DNA of 6,401 nucleotides, taken from positions 1 through 6,401 of the forward strand of contig CAYJGR010000088.1 in assembly GCA_964370005.1 (NCBI GenBank). The letters are read 5' to 3'. Numbering within the stretch: position 1 is the first letter of the stretch; the number at the start of each line of letters is the position of its first letter. The position numbers and the translations under genes are program-made. A model generated the notes under the pieces. The model had not been told where the DNA came from. It saw only the letters and a program-made list of their open reading frames with translations, and did no database searches. This document shows, piece by piece, positions 1 through 4,696 of the stretch. This stretch comes from Heteroruminococcus sp964370005 (GTDB lineage Bacteria; Bacillota; Clostridia; Oscillospirales; Ruminococcaceae).

Positions 1-51
1 CTGACCTACTGGTTCGTAGCCAGTCACTCTATCCAGCTGAGCTACAAGCGC
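1..51 (-). tRNA. tRNA-Arg (anticodon ACG), 3' part cut by window edge
   Basis: Read on the minus strand from 51, the sequence gives a 7-nt acceptor 5' strand (GCGCTTG), TA at positions 8-9, a D-arm (GCTC...GAGT) with the usual AGCTGGATA loop, and a 5-bp anticodon stem ACTGG/CCAGT around loop CTACGAA. The anticodon is therefore ACG, read as ICG after deamination, for CGU/CGC/CGA arginine codons. The start of the variable loop (AGGTCAG) is present. The T-arm and 3' acceptor strand lie beyond base 1, so completeness cannot be judged. Confidence 0.93.
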
Positions 52-69
52 ATTTCCTATAGCCTAAAT

Positions 70-98
70 ATATTATCACAGTTATGTCAGAAAGTCAA
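70..98 (-). promoter_or_regulatory. Promoter of tRNA-Arg
   Basis: On the minus strand there is TTGACT (93-98), a 17-nt spacer and TAATAT (70-75), with TG one base upstream of the -10 (TGATAATAT). The predicted start near 63 lies about 12 nt before the mature tRNA 5' end. Spacing and matches are close to the sigma-A consensus. Confidence 0.7.
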
Positions 99-167
99 TA
101 AATAACAAAAAAATTTGTATTTTTGCTTAAATTGTCCCCTGAACCCCCTAATTTATAGCTTTTTTGC

Positions 168-196
168 TTTATTATTAGGCAGTTGTGTGGTAAAAT
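168..196 (+). promoter_or_regulatory. Extended -10 promoter of the aldolase gene
   Basis: TAAAAT at 191-196 is preceded by TGG (188-190), an extended -10. The best-spaced -35 (168-173, TTTATT, 17-nt spacer) is poor. Predicted start is near 203, giving a leader of about 70 nt. That leader contains a small GGGGC/GCCCC hairpin (229-243) ahead of the ribosome binding site. Promoter inferred from sequence only. Confidence 0.45.
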
Positions 197-273
197 TGTG
201 GGGGAATTTTTGTATGTACCAAATGGAGGGGGCTTTGTGCCCCATTCTTTATTACATTTTTAGGAGGACAACT

Positions 274-1167
274 ATGGCGCTGGTTAATATGAGAGAAATG
301 CTTGAGGATGCACGCCGTCGCAGCTACTGCGTGGCGGCATTTGACGTCTGTAACTACGAGATGGCACGCAATGTTGTGGAAGTGGCCGCCGAGGAGAGAG
401 CTCCTGTCATCTTGATGGGGCTAAAAAATGATCTTGTGGATGGGGGTATGCCATATCTCAGCGGCATTTGCAAAACCGCCGCCAACAGTGTGGATGTCCC
501 TGTGGCACTCCACCTCGACCACGCCGTCGATTTTGACATCATAAAGCAGGTGATCGCCGCCGGCTTTACCTCGGTCATGTATGATGGCTCCAAGCTATCC
601 CTTGAGGAAAACATCGCCCGTACCAAGGAAGTCTGCGACTATGCCCATCGCTACGATGTGACCGTCGAGGCCGAATTGGGTCATGTAACCACAGCCATAC
701 TGGGCAGCGGTGGCCAAGGCGAAACCGGCCTGCTCGATGAAAGCCATCAAGAAAACCCCGACGACTACCTCACCGACCCACAAGAGGTTGAGCAGTTTGT
801 GAGGGAGACAGGCGTTGACGCTTTGGCAGTGGCCGTGGGCACCGTTCACGGTGTTTACCTCAAAAAACCTGTGATGAGTTTTGAGCGTCTCGATGAGATC
901 AACAAAATATCGACTGTACCTTTGGTGCTTCACGGCGGTTCGGGCACACCCGATGATGATATCCGCCGCTGTGTCGAGCTTGGCATGTGTAAACTCAATA
1001 TATTCTCCGAAATCCTGCACGCCTACAATGTTGCACTCAAGGAGTCTATAAATAAGCTGGACAACCTGTCGTCTTGGCCCTGTGTCACCTTCAAAGAGGC
1101 AAACGAAGCACAGCGTGAGCTAATACGCAATAAAATCCGCTTGTGCTCCTCACATGGCAAGGTTTGA
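274..1167 (+). CDS. Class II ketose-bisphosphate aldolase (FBP/tagatose-BP aldolase family)
   Basis: Zn-dependent class II aldolase of 297 aa. The family reversibly cleaves a ketose 1,6-bisphosphate or similar sugar phosphate to dihydroxyacetone phosphate plus an aldehyde, in the cytoplasm. Visible features are the catalytic Asp and first zinc ligand in HLDHA (D82, H83), EAELG (E134), the second zinc His in GTVHG (H192), the third in LHGGSG (H220) and the phosphate-loop KLNIFSE (240-246). In the E. coli tagatose-bisphosphate aldolases I recall the ligands as H83, H180 and H208. The 28-residue spacing of the last two is kept here, so about 12 residues are inserted around 141-165 (ILGSGGQGETGLLD...). 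The NIFSE motif is nearer the GatY/KbaY type than the NVDTD of classical FBP aldolases, so the substrate is uncertain. ATG 274 is chosen because AGGAGG (262-267) lies 6 nt upstream; the frame is open further upstream but that part does not look like protein. It appears monocistronic. Confidence 0.92.
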   Translation: MALVNMREMLEDARRRSYCVAAFDVCNYEMARNVVEVAAEERAPVILMGLKNDLVDGGMPYLSGICKTAANSVDVPVALHLDHAVDFDIIKQVIAAGFTSVMYDGSKLSLEENIARTKEVCDYAHRYDVTVEAELGHVTTAILGSGGQGETGLLDESHQENPDDYLTDPQEVEQFVRETGVDALAVAVGTVHGVYLKKPVMSFERLDEINKISTVPLVLHGGSGTPDDDIRRCVELGMCKLNIFSEILHAYNVALKESINKLDNLSSWPCVTFKEANEAQRELIRNKIRLCSSHGKV

Positions 1168-1294
1168 CCCCTTTTTGTATGCAAATTACAATTTTATACC
1201 CATAATTTTACTGTTCATGTTTTGTTATAATTCCTTTTACAAAACTTTGGTCGATTGTTCACAGCGACGTAACATATAAAATTAAAAGTAGGGG

Positions 1295-1424
1295 TATAAT
1301 TAGACCATACCAAGAACGGATCCGCAACCGCTTCAAGGTATGAATCTAACAACCCTCCTCAACATCTACCTCAAAAACACAGAACCCGATGAAAGGCCTT
1401 TCCATTATGGAAAGGCCTTTCATC
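1295..1424 (+). ncRNA. Candidate small structured RNA (hypothetical)
   Basis: Starting just after a perfect TATAAT (1295-1300, no good -35), the plus strand can fold as nested pairs. TAGA (1301-1304) pairs with TCTA (1345-1348), CATACC (1306-1311) with GGTATG (1337-1342), AAG (1312-1314) with CTT (1331-1333), and CGG (1317-1319) with CCG (1328-1330). About 40 unpaired, C/A-rich bases follow, then the 17-bp hairpin at 1388-1424, which could end the transcript. I recognise no Rfam family. The 3' hairpin lacks a clean T-run, and a transcript start near 1307 would cut into the outermost TAGA/TCTA pairs. Confidence 0.25.
1388..1424. terminator. Perfect 17-bp hairpin, possible bidirectional terminator
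   Basis: The 17-nt arm 1388-1404 (GATGAAAGGCCTTTCCA) is exactly complementary to 1408-1424, with loop TTA. Each arm also contains the 10-bp palindrome AAAGGCCTTT, so the element is a palindrome of palindromes. It lies between the ends of two convergent genes, which fits a terminator. Neither side has an immediate run of T (plus side CGTTTAG, minus side GGGTTCTGTGTTTTT), so termination is inferred only. Confidence 0.5.
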
Positions 1425-1427
1425 CGT

Positions 1428-1448
1428 TTAGATATTAGAGATTAGATA
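1428..1448. repeat. Three tandem heptamers TTAGATA/TTAGAGA/TTAGATA
   Basis: Three contiguous 7-bp units (1428-1434, 1435-1441, 1442-1448), the middle one differing at a single base. They start 3 bases after the large hairpin. Function unknown; a short AT-rich tandem repeat may be chance or slippage. Confidence 0.6.
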
Positions 1449-1489
1449 GCGTAGGGCGGGGTTTTCTGCCCTCTAAAAAGCCCTTGCCC

Positions 1490-2050
1490 TTAATTACTAA
1501 TTATTCTCTTGCCCAGCGCTGTTTTCAGGGCTGTCCACAGTGGGATGGCCAGTATTACCGCTATGGCGGCGTTACTCAGAGAAGCCGCCCCTTTTTGTAG
1601 AACGTCGAGCCAGGCGGTGGCCATCTCGGTGCGCAAAAACAGTACATCCTCCACAAAATTCTTGCTAAGATACAGCAGTACATATGTCAGCGACCCGCAT
1701 ATGCCGGCCACGATGTTTCGGGAAAGCTTATCGGCCTTGTGGCCACCACCGTGTGCAATTTTGCCACATACATATGCCAGCAAAAACTTAAAAACAAATG
1801 TAAACGGTGCAGAGCTTATATACAGTGGGTTTGTGATGTCAAAAAACGCAGAGCCTATGCCGGCCGCAAGCCCACCGGGTATCCCCCCAAGCAAAAATCC
1901 TGACAACAGGCAAAATGCATTGCCCAAATGTATACGACTGATGCCAAGCACGGTGGGAATGTTGATGCTGATGGTCGAGCTGACAAACACCAGCGCCGCC
2001 ATAAGCCCTATCATGGTGATTTTTTGAATAGACCAAGTGGATTTTTTCAT
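1490..2050 (-). CDS. ECF transporter S component, probable vitamin B6 vitamer uptake
   Basis: Integral membrane protein of 186 aa with about five to six hydrophobic segments (roughly residues 12-30, 43-72, 80-98, 112-130 and 155-178). It has the length and texture of group II energy-coupling-factor substrate-binding (S) subunits. The family signature is the stretch from RIHLGNAF (39-46) through GFLLGGIPGGLAAGIGSAFF (51-70) to the acid in DITNP (71-75). These subunits bind a vitamin or related micronutrient and associate with a shared EcfA/A'/T module, which is not in this window. ATG 2050 has GAGGG 6 nt upstream (2057-2061). The gene starts 54 nt after the pyridoxal/pyridoxamine kinase stop on the same strand. 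That gives the main reason to propose pyridoxal, pyridoxine or pyridoxamine as substrate. Family is fairly sure, substrate is inferred. Confidence 0.85.
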   Translation of the reverse strand: MKKSTWSIQKITMIGLMAALVFVSSTISINIPTVLGISRIHLGNAFCLLSGFLLGGIPGGLAAGIGSAFFDITNPLYISSAPFTFVFKFLLAYVCGKIAHGGGHKADKLSRNIVAGICGSLTYVLLYLSKNFVEDVLFLRTEMATAWLDVLQKGAASLSNAAIAVILAIPLWTALKTALGKRIISN

Positions 2051-2104
2051 GTAAAGCCCTCACAATCTTTGGGGAATTATCGGAGAAATTCCACCTGTGA
2101 TATA

Positions 2105-2968
2105 TCAAAGGGGCCGGTAACCTCCCACCACCTCACGATGGGTAAGCCATTCGAGGGTGCGTTCGAGCATCACGCCTTCCCTTGGGTCGCTGGAGTAGCC
2201 AAATGTCGTTTTGACGGTCAGTTCCACATAGCGTGTCGCCCTATCCATGGCCATTGGTAGGCTGTCACCTATAAGAAATGATCCTGTGAGCACAGCGGCA
2301 AATACATCCCCTGTACCCGGATACGCCACCGGCACATAGTCCCCCACCGCTTTCCAGTAGGCACCACGTCCACGGTCATAACCTATGTTGGCATATTCCC
2401 CTGTCGCAAGGGTTACACCTGTTATGACGACTTGTTCGGGGCCTTTTTCACTAAGGCGTGCCAACATGCTTTTGGCCTTGGTAGAGCCGAGGGGTTCATG
2501 GCTGTATTGTTCGCCCAAAAGCAGATAGGCCTCGGTGAGATTTGGGGTGATGACCTGTGCCATTTCCACCAAACTGTTCATACCTGTTCGCATATCATCG
2601 GTGCAGGTGCGGTAAAGTTTGCCGTGGTCGCCCATAACCGGATCTACCACCACAAGTGCCTCGGGGTAGGCCGCAAAGAACTCACGACAATGTGCTATTT
2701 GTGCCGCCGAGCCTAAAAAACCGCTGTAGATGCATTCAAAGTCGAGCCCAAGCCCTCGGTAATGCTCAATGGTTGGCAAGATATAGTCGGTCAAATCTCG
2801 CAGCTCGGGGGTGCCAAAACCGCCTGTGTGGCTTGACAGTACAGCCGTGGGCACAGGGCAGGCCTGCACACCCATAGCCGACAGCACCGGCAATATAACA
2901 CTGAGCGAACAACGTCCCACACCCGACAGGTCGTGTATGGCCGCAACACGTGGCGGTCTGTTTATCAT
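2105..2968 (-). CDS. Pyridoxal/pyridoxamine kinase (PdxY/PdxK-like, ribokinase superfamily)
   Basis: Cytoplasmic ATP-dependent kinase that phosphorylates the 5'-hydroxymethyl group of B6 vitamers in the salvage route to pyridoxal 5'-phosphate. Its 287 aa is the usual length for the family. Motifs in order: HDLSGVGRCSL near the N-terminus (12-22), a substrate-side loop SSHTGGFGTP (45-54), VVDPVMGDHGKLY (107-119), TPNLTEA (141-147) for ATP/Mg binding, VITGV (181-185), and the catalytic GTGD with Asp221 as general base (218-221). ThiD (HMP-P kinase) shares the fold, but the HDLSGxGR start and DPVMGDxGxLY form fit pyridoxal kinases better. ATG 2968 has GGAGG 8 nt upstream (2977-2981). It is the first gene of an operon with the ECF S component downstream, a pairing that suggests import plus metabolic trapping. 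Confidence 0.93.
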   Translation of the reverse strand: MINRPPRVAAIHDLSGVGRCSLSVILPVLSAMGVQACPVPTAVLSSHTGGFGTPELRDLTDYILPTIEHYRGLGLDFECIYSGFLGSAAQIAHCREFFAAYPEALVVVDPVMGDHGKLYRTCTDDMRTGMNSLVEMAQVITPNLTEAYLLLGEQYSHEPLGSTKAKSMLARLSEKGPEQVVITGVTLATGEYANIGYDRGRGAYWKAVGDYVPVAYPGTGDVFAAVLTGSFLIGDSLPMAMDRATRYVELTVKTTFGYSSDPREGVMLERTLEWLTHREVVGGYRPL

Positions 2969-2989
2969 GGTAAATTCCTCCGTGGTTTA

Positions 2990-3019
2990 AGTATAATTTA
3001 TGGGATAGATATAGTGCAA
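2990..3019 (-). promoter_or_regulatory. Candidate promoter of the B6 kinase/ECF operon
   Basis: Minus strand TTGCAC (3014-3019), 18-nt spacer, TATACT (2990-2995). Predicted start near 2983 gives a very short leader of about 15 nt that just contains the GGAGG site. The -10 is good and the -35 only half matches. Confidence 0.4.
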
Positions 3020-3029
3020 TTTGCGCAAA
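3020..3029. promoter_or_regulatory. Palindrome TTTGCGCAAA, possible operator
   Basis: A perfect 10-bp palindrome abutting the -35 of the candidate kinase promoter. The neighbouring GTGCAA (3014-3019) repeats a near half-site. Position fits a regulator-binding site, but no regulator gene is nearby and a 10-bp palindrome can occur by chance. Confidence 0.25.
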
Positions 3030-3095
3030 AACCTCTATCTAAAAAACAATTTTGTGACTAATGGTTAAATACAAAGGTTTGTTTTGCCTACACTA

Positions 3096-3104
3096 TGGTA
3101 TAAT
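3096..3104 (+). promoter_or_regulatory. Extended -10 promoter element for the 66-aa gene
   Basis: TGG followed by a perfect TATAAT (3099-3104). No good -35 at 16-18 nt, as is common for extended -10 promoters. The start would be near 3111, leaving a leader of about 190 nt before the gene. Confidence 0.4.
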
Positions 3105-3290
3105 ACACCAACAAAAAAGTAAATACATTTTATAGTAAAATTTTTGTTTTATAATAAATCACAATATTGAGGCGTTGTAAATGTTCTAAGTTATGCAAAC
3201 AGTAGAAGGGAAGATTTTTGGCAAATGATTTCGGTTGTAGAAATACTGACTGTGGACACAATAAAAATGCTCTAAAAAAATAAATAGTTT

Positions 3291-3296
3291 GGAGGG
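3291..3296 (+). promoter_or_regulatory. Shine-Dalgarno site GGAGGG selecting a TTG start
   Basis: GGAGGG ends 6 nt before TTG 3303 but 18 nt before the first in-frame ATG (3315). The spacing therefore supports TTG as initiation codon. Confidence 0.75.
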
Positions 3297-3302
3297 AATA
3301 TC

Positions 3303-3503
3303 TTGAACCCAAAAATGAGAAATCCCGCAATGACCGGCCTTGCCTTGACTGTGGCTATGGGTGCGGTGGCGGCCTATGCCATGCACAACCGCAGCACCAC
3401 CTCTCGCCGTCGCGCTATAAAGCGCACCGCCAACAAGGCCTCGAGGGTAGTGGGCAACATGGTGGGCGATGTTGTGGGCAACGTATACGGTATGATGCGC
3501 TAA
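3303..3503 (+). CDS. Small basic single-membrane-span protein, unknown function
   Basis: Predicted 66-aa protein. Residues 10-27 (alanine/glycine-rich, MTGLALTVAMGAVAAYAM) form one likely membrane segment or uncleaved signal anchor. A strongly basic patch follows (TTSRRRAIKRTANKASR, 32-48), then a Gly/Val/Met-rich tail that could be a short amphipathic helix (49-66). By the positive-inside rule the basic C-terminal part is probably cytoplasmic. The layout resembles many small, poorly studied membrane proteins of clostridia, but I cannot name a family. Coding status is supported by the strong GGAGGG site, its position after an extended -10 and the hairpin just after its stop. It is monocistronic and convergent with queT. 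Confidence 0.75.
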   Translation: MNPKMRNPAMTGLALTVAMGAVAAYAMHNRSTTSRRRAIKRTANKASRVVGNMVGDVVGNVYGMMR

Positions 3504-3512
3504 AACCGTGAA

Positions 3513-3552
3513 AAAGTGAGCAACCTCGCATGTTTGCAAGATTGCTCACTTT
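3513..3552. terminator. Hairpin terminator shared by the 66-aa gene and queT
   Basis: AAAGTGAGCAA (3513-3523) is exactly complementary to TTGCTCACTTT (3542-3552), with further weak pairing inside the loop. It lies 9 nt after the plus-strand stop and 4 nt after the minus-strand stop. Read on the minus strand the stem runs directly into TTTTT, so it is a good queT terminator. The plus side ends CTTTATACC and is weaker. Confidence 0.75.
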
Positions 3553-3556
3553 ATAC

Positions 3557-4096
3557 CTACATCTTATTTTCAAAGGATTCGACGGCATTATACCGCCGTG
3601 AAATGGCGAGCCCCAAAGGATAGCCCACGAGGTAACACACAGCAGTTTGACCCGCAAACACCCAAAAAAAGTTGACCCAAAATGAATCCAAAAACAGCAG
3701 TGTCAATTCCCCTCCCACAAATACGGCGTTGAAAATCACAGGAGGAAACAATCCGAGAAGTAGTCGCTTGTGTAAATGGGTCGGGGGGATTTTCCTGCCC
3801 ACATAGGCGGTACACAGGGCGGCGAGTAGGGTGGCCGAGCTCCCCACCACCGCATCGATAAGACCTATAGGGTTTGCCCCCGAAAAAAATCCCACCAAAT
3901 TTGCGATTGCGCACCCAAGTGTCAAGCCCACCACAGAGGATGGGAAGAACAGCGGGAGCACGGTCAGCGCCTCGGACAAGCGAAACTGCATCATGCCAAA
4001 GCTTGCCATGGGTAGTGCCAAGGTCATGGCGGCATAGAGTGCTGCGATCATGGCCGATCGACAGAGCGCCGCCACCGTAAAGTAACGTTCTTTCAT
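3557..4096 (-). CDS. queT: QueT-family ECF transporter S component (queuosine precursor uptake)
   Basis: Membrane protein of 179 aa with about six hydrophobic segments (roughly 12-33, 42-60, 60-80, 83-100, 112-136 and 140-165). The QueT/COG4708 hallmark is the block MQFRLSEALTVLPLF (36-50) followed by GCAIANLVGF (61-70), with NAVFVGGEL (123-131) in the later helices. Family members are the substrate-binding subunits of ECF transporters thought to import queuosine precursors such as preQ1, and need an EcfA/A'/T module not present here. The best Shine-Dalgarno is AGGG 11 nt before ATG 4096, a rather long spacing, and no better start is seen. No queuosine-synthesis gene adjoins it. A strong promoter lies 235 nt upstream, leaving a long foldable leader. 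Family assignment is confident; the exact precursor is inferred. Confidence 0.9.
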   Translation of the reverse strand: MKERYFTVAALCRSAMIAALYAAMTLALPMASFGMMQFRLSEALTVLPLFFPSSVVGLTLGCAIANLVGFFSGANPIGLIDAVVGSSATLLAALCTAYVGRKIPPTHLHKRLLLGLFPPVIFNAVFVGGELTLLFLDSFWVNFFWVFAGQTAVCYLVGYPLGLAISRRYNAVESFENKM

Positions 4097-4332
4097 AGTT
4101 GTATAGTCCCTTTCGTAGTTTTGTTTTTAGGTGATGTCTGCGCTAAGTTGAATATTGATATTCGAGCAGATTTTTCGTCAGGCAAGTCAAATTTTTGAAG
4201 GAATAGTGTATCTATTGGGGGGAAATTTGGCGTAGCATGGCAGAAAATATGCCGAAATAGCAATGTTAGGACTTTGCGCGGACGTCGCCATAGTCAGGAT
4301 TTTGCGAACTGACTACTGCCCACACATGTGGG
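4097..4332 (-). ncRNA. Long foldable 5' leader of queT, candidate cis-regulatory RNA
   Basis: From the predicted start near 4332, the minus strand offers several hairpins in order. CCCAC/GTGGG with a 4-nt loop (4319-4332) comes first, then TAGTCAG/CTGACTA with an 11-nt loop (4291-4315). TGGCG/CGCCA (4286-4290 with 4228-4232) encloses GGCA/TGCC (4239-4253). AATAG/CTATT (4202-4216) follows. Last is a 12-bp stem with a 6-nt bulge (4137-4170). An A-rich CCTAAAAACAAAAC stretch and the weak AGGG site end the leader. queT genes in Firmicutes are often controlled by preQ1 riboswitches. I do not see the compact preQ1-I motif, so class, if any, is open. Confidence 0.4.
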
Positions 4333-4338
4333 GACATA

Positions 4339-4367
4339 ATTATACCTTAATATCCAATAATTTGCAA
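4339..4367 (-). promoter_or_regulatory. Promoter of queT
   Basis: Minus strand TTGCAA (4362-4367), exactly 17-nt spacer, perfect TATAAT (4339-4344). Predicted start near 4332, about 235 nt before the queT ATG. This is one of the best sigma-A type promoters in the window. Confidence 0.7.
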
Positions 4368-4392
4368 TGCCGTAAAAAAGTGTAAAAGCTTG

Positions 4393-4420
4393 TTGATTTT
4401 TTAGGATATTGTGGTACAAT
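4393..4420 (+). promoter_or_regulatory. Promoter of the ferredoxin gene
   Basis: TTGATT (4393-4398), 16-nt spacer, TACAAT (4415-4420), with TGG directly before the -10. Predicted start near 4427, with a leader of about 27 nt to ATG 4454. Confidence 0.7.
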
Positions 4421-4453
4421 ATCTTTGAACCAAACAAAACGGAGGTGCAAAAA

Positions 4454-4624
4454 ATGGCATACGTAATTACCGACGAGTGCATCAGCTGTGGTGCTTGTGC
4501 AGGCGAATGTCCTGTAGAGGCTATTTCGGCAGGAGACAGCATCTATGTGATAGACGCTAACACCTGCATTGATTGCGGCGCATGTGAGGGCACATGTCCC
4601 ACAAGTGCTATCAAGCCCGAATAA
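4454..4624 (+). CDS. 2[4Fe-4S] clostridial-type ferredoxin
   Basis: Small soluble electron carrier of 56 aa, the usual size of clostridial ferredoxins. Two cluster motifs are complete: C9-I-S-C12-G-A-C15-A-G-E-C19-P and C38-I-D-C41-G-A-C44-E-G-T-C48-P. Each [4Fe-4S] cluster is bound by three cysteines of one motif and the last cysteine of the other. The protein is acidic and ends IKPE. Such ferredoxins carry low-potential electrons for pyruvate:ferredoxin oxidoreductase, hydrogenase, Rnf and similar enzymes, and imply an anaerobe. Start ATG 4454 has GGAGGTG 6 nt upstream (4441-4447). The same frame is open further upstream but only through the promoter. A strong own promoter and short leader suggest high expression. 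Confidence 0.96.
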   Translation: MAYVITDECISCGACAGECPVEAISAGDSIYVIDANTCIDCGACEGTCPTSAIKPE

Positions 4625-4646
4625 AAACACTTAGCACAGATGCAAC

Positions 4647-4672
4647 GCAGCCTCGCCCTCGGGTGGGGCTGT
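4647..4672 (+). terminator. GC-rich hairpin after ferredoxin, weak terminator or attenuator
   Basis: GCAGCCTCGCC (4647-4657) pairs with GGTGGGGCTGT (4662-4672), 11 bp including G-U pairs, with loop CTCG. It begins 22 nt after the ferredoxin stop. The sequence after it is CGGACTTTATAAGG, with only a short T-run, so some transcription may continue into the PAP2 gene, for which I see no separate clear promoter. Confidence 0.5.
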
Positions 4673-4696
4673 CGGACTTTATAAGGAGTGGGGATT

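Larger units (their letters stand above)
1168..1489. other. 322-base gap between convergent genes; possible small RNA locus
   Basis: No convincing protein gene. It contains a TATAAT at 1295-1300, an imperfect 48-nt foldable segment (1301-1348), a perfect 17-bp hairpin (1388-1424), three tandem heptamers (1428-1448) and a small AGGGC/GCCCT hairpin (1453-1472) nearest the end of the minus-strand ECF gene. A 32-codon frame (ATG 1340) runs through the big hairpin. Its AAGG lies almost against the ATG, so I do not call it a gene. Confidence 0.6.
2969..3302. other. 334-base divergent intergenic region
   Basis: AT-rich region between the divergent kinase and the 66-aa gene. It holds a candidate kinase promoter (2990-3019, minus) with the palindrome TTTGCGCAAA directly upstream (3020-3029), and an extended -10 for the plus strand (3096-3104). 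About 190 bases of plus-strand leader to 3302 show no strong hairpin I can find. The only listed reading frames here lie on the minus strand and have poor composition. Confidence 0.6.
4097..4453. other. 357-base divergent region between queT and ferredoxin
   Basis: No protein gene. It contains two back-to-back promoters whose -35 boxes are 25 nt apart (4362-4367 minus, 4393-4398 plus), the queT leader (4097 to about 4332) and a short ferredoxin leader of about 27 nt. Confidence 0.65.

Noticed and set aside
115..273. In-frame N-terminal extension of the aldolase
   Set aside because: It covers the promoter and leader and has low-complexity hydrophobic content. AGGAGG with 6-nt spacing points to ATG 274, and the protein then begins where the family does.
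595..1020. 141-codon minus-strand open frame inside the aldolase gene
   Set aside because: Antisense to a clearly functional gene, with no ribosome site or family resemblance.
1340..1438. 32-codon open frame starting at ATG 1340
   Set aside because: Ribosome site almost touches the ATG, and the frame runs through the perfect hairpin, whose palindrome dictates much of the peptide.
1509..2027. 172-codon plus-strand open frame
   Set aside because: Lies fully opposite the ECF S component gene and has shadow-like composition.
3186..3539. 117-codon minus-strand frame opposite the 66-aa gene
   Set aside because: Antisense, His/Ala-rich odd composition and no ribosome site. The plus-strand frame has a strong ribosome site and a hairpin after its stop.
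4116..4130. A-rich CTAAAAACAAAAC stretch as a preQ1-I riboswitch tail
   Set aside because: It resembles the tail of the short preQ1-I aptamer, but no matching 5-bp stem with the GGTTC/GGGTCGC-type loop precedes it. Not called as that class.
4143..4333. A 6S, SRP or RNase P RNA in the ferredoxin/queT gap
   Set aside because: No conserved core motif of these RNAs could be recognised; the pairings fit a queT leader better.
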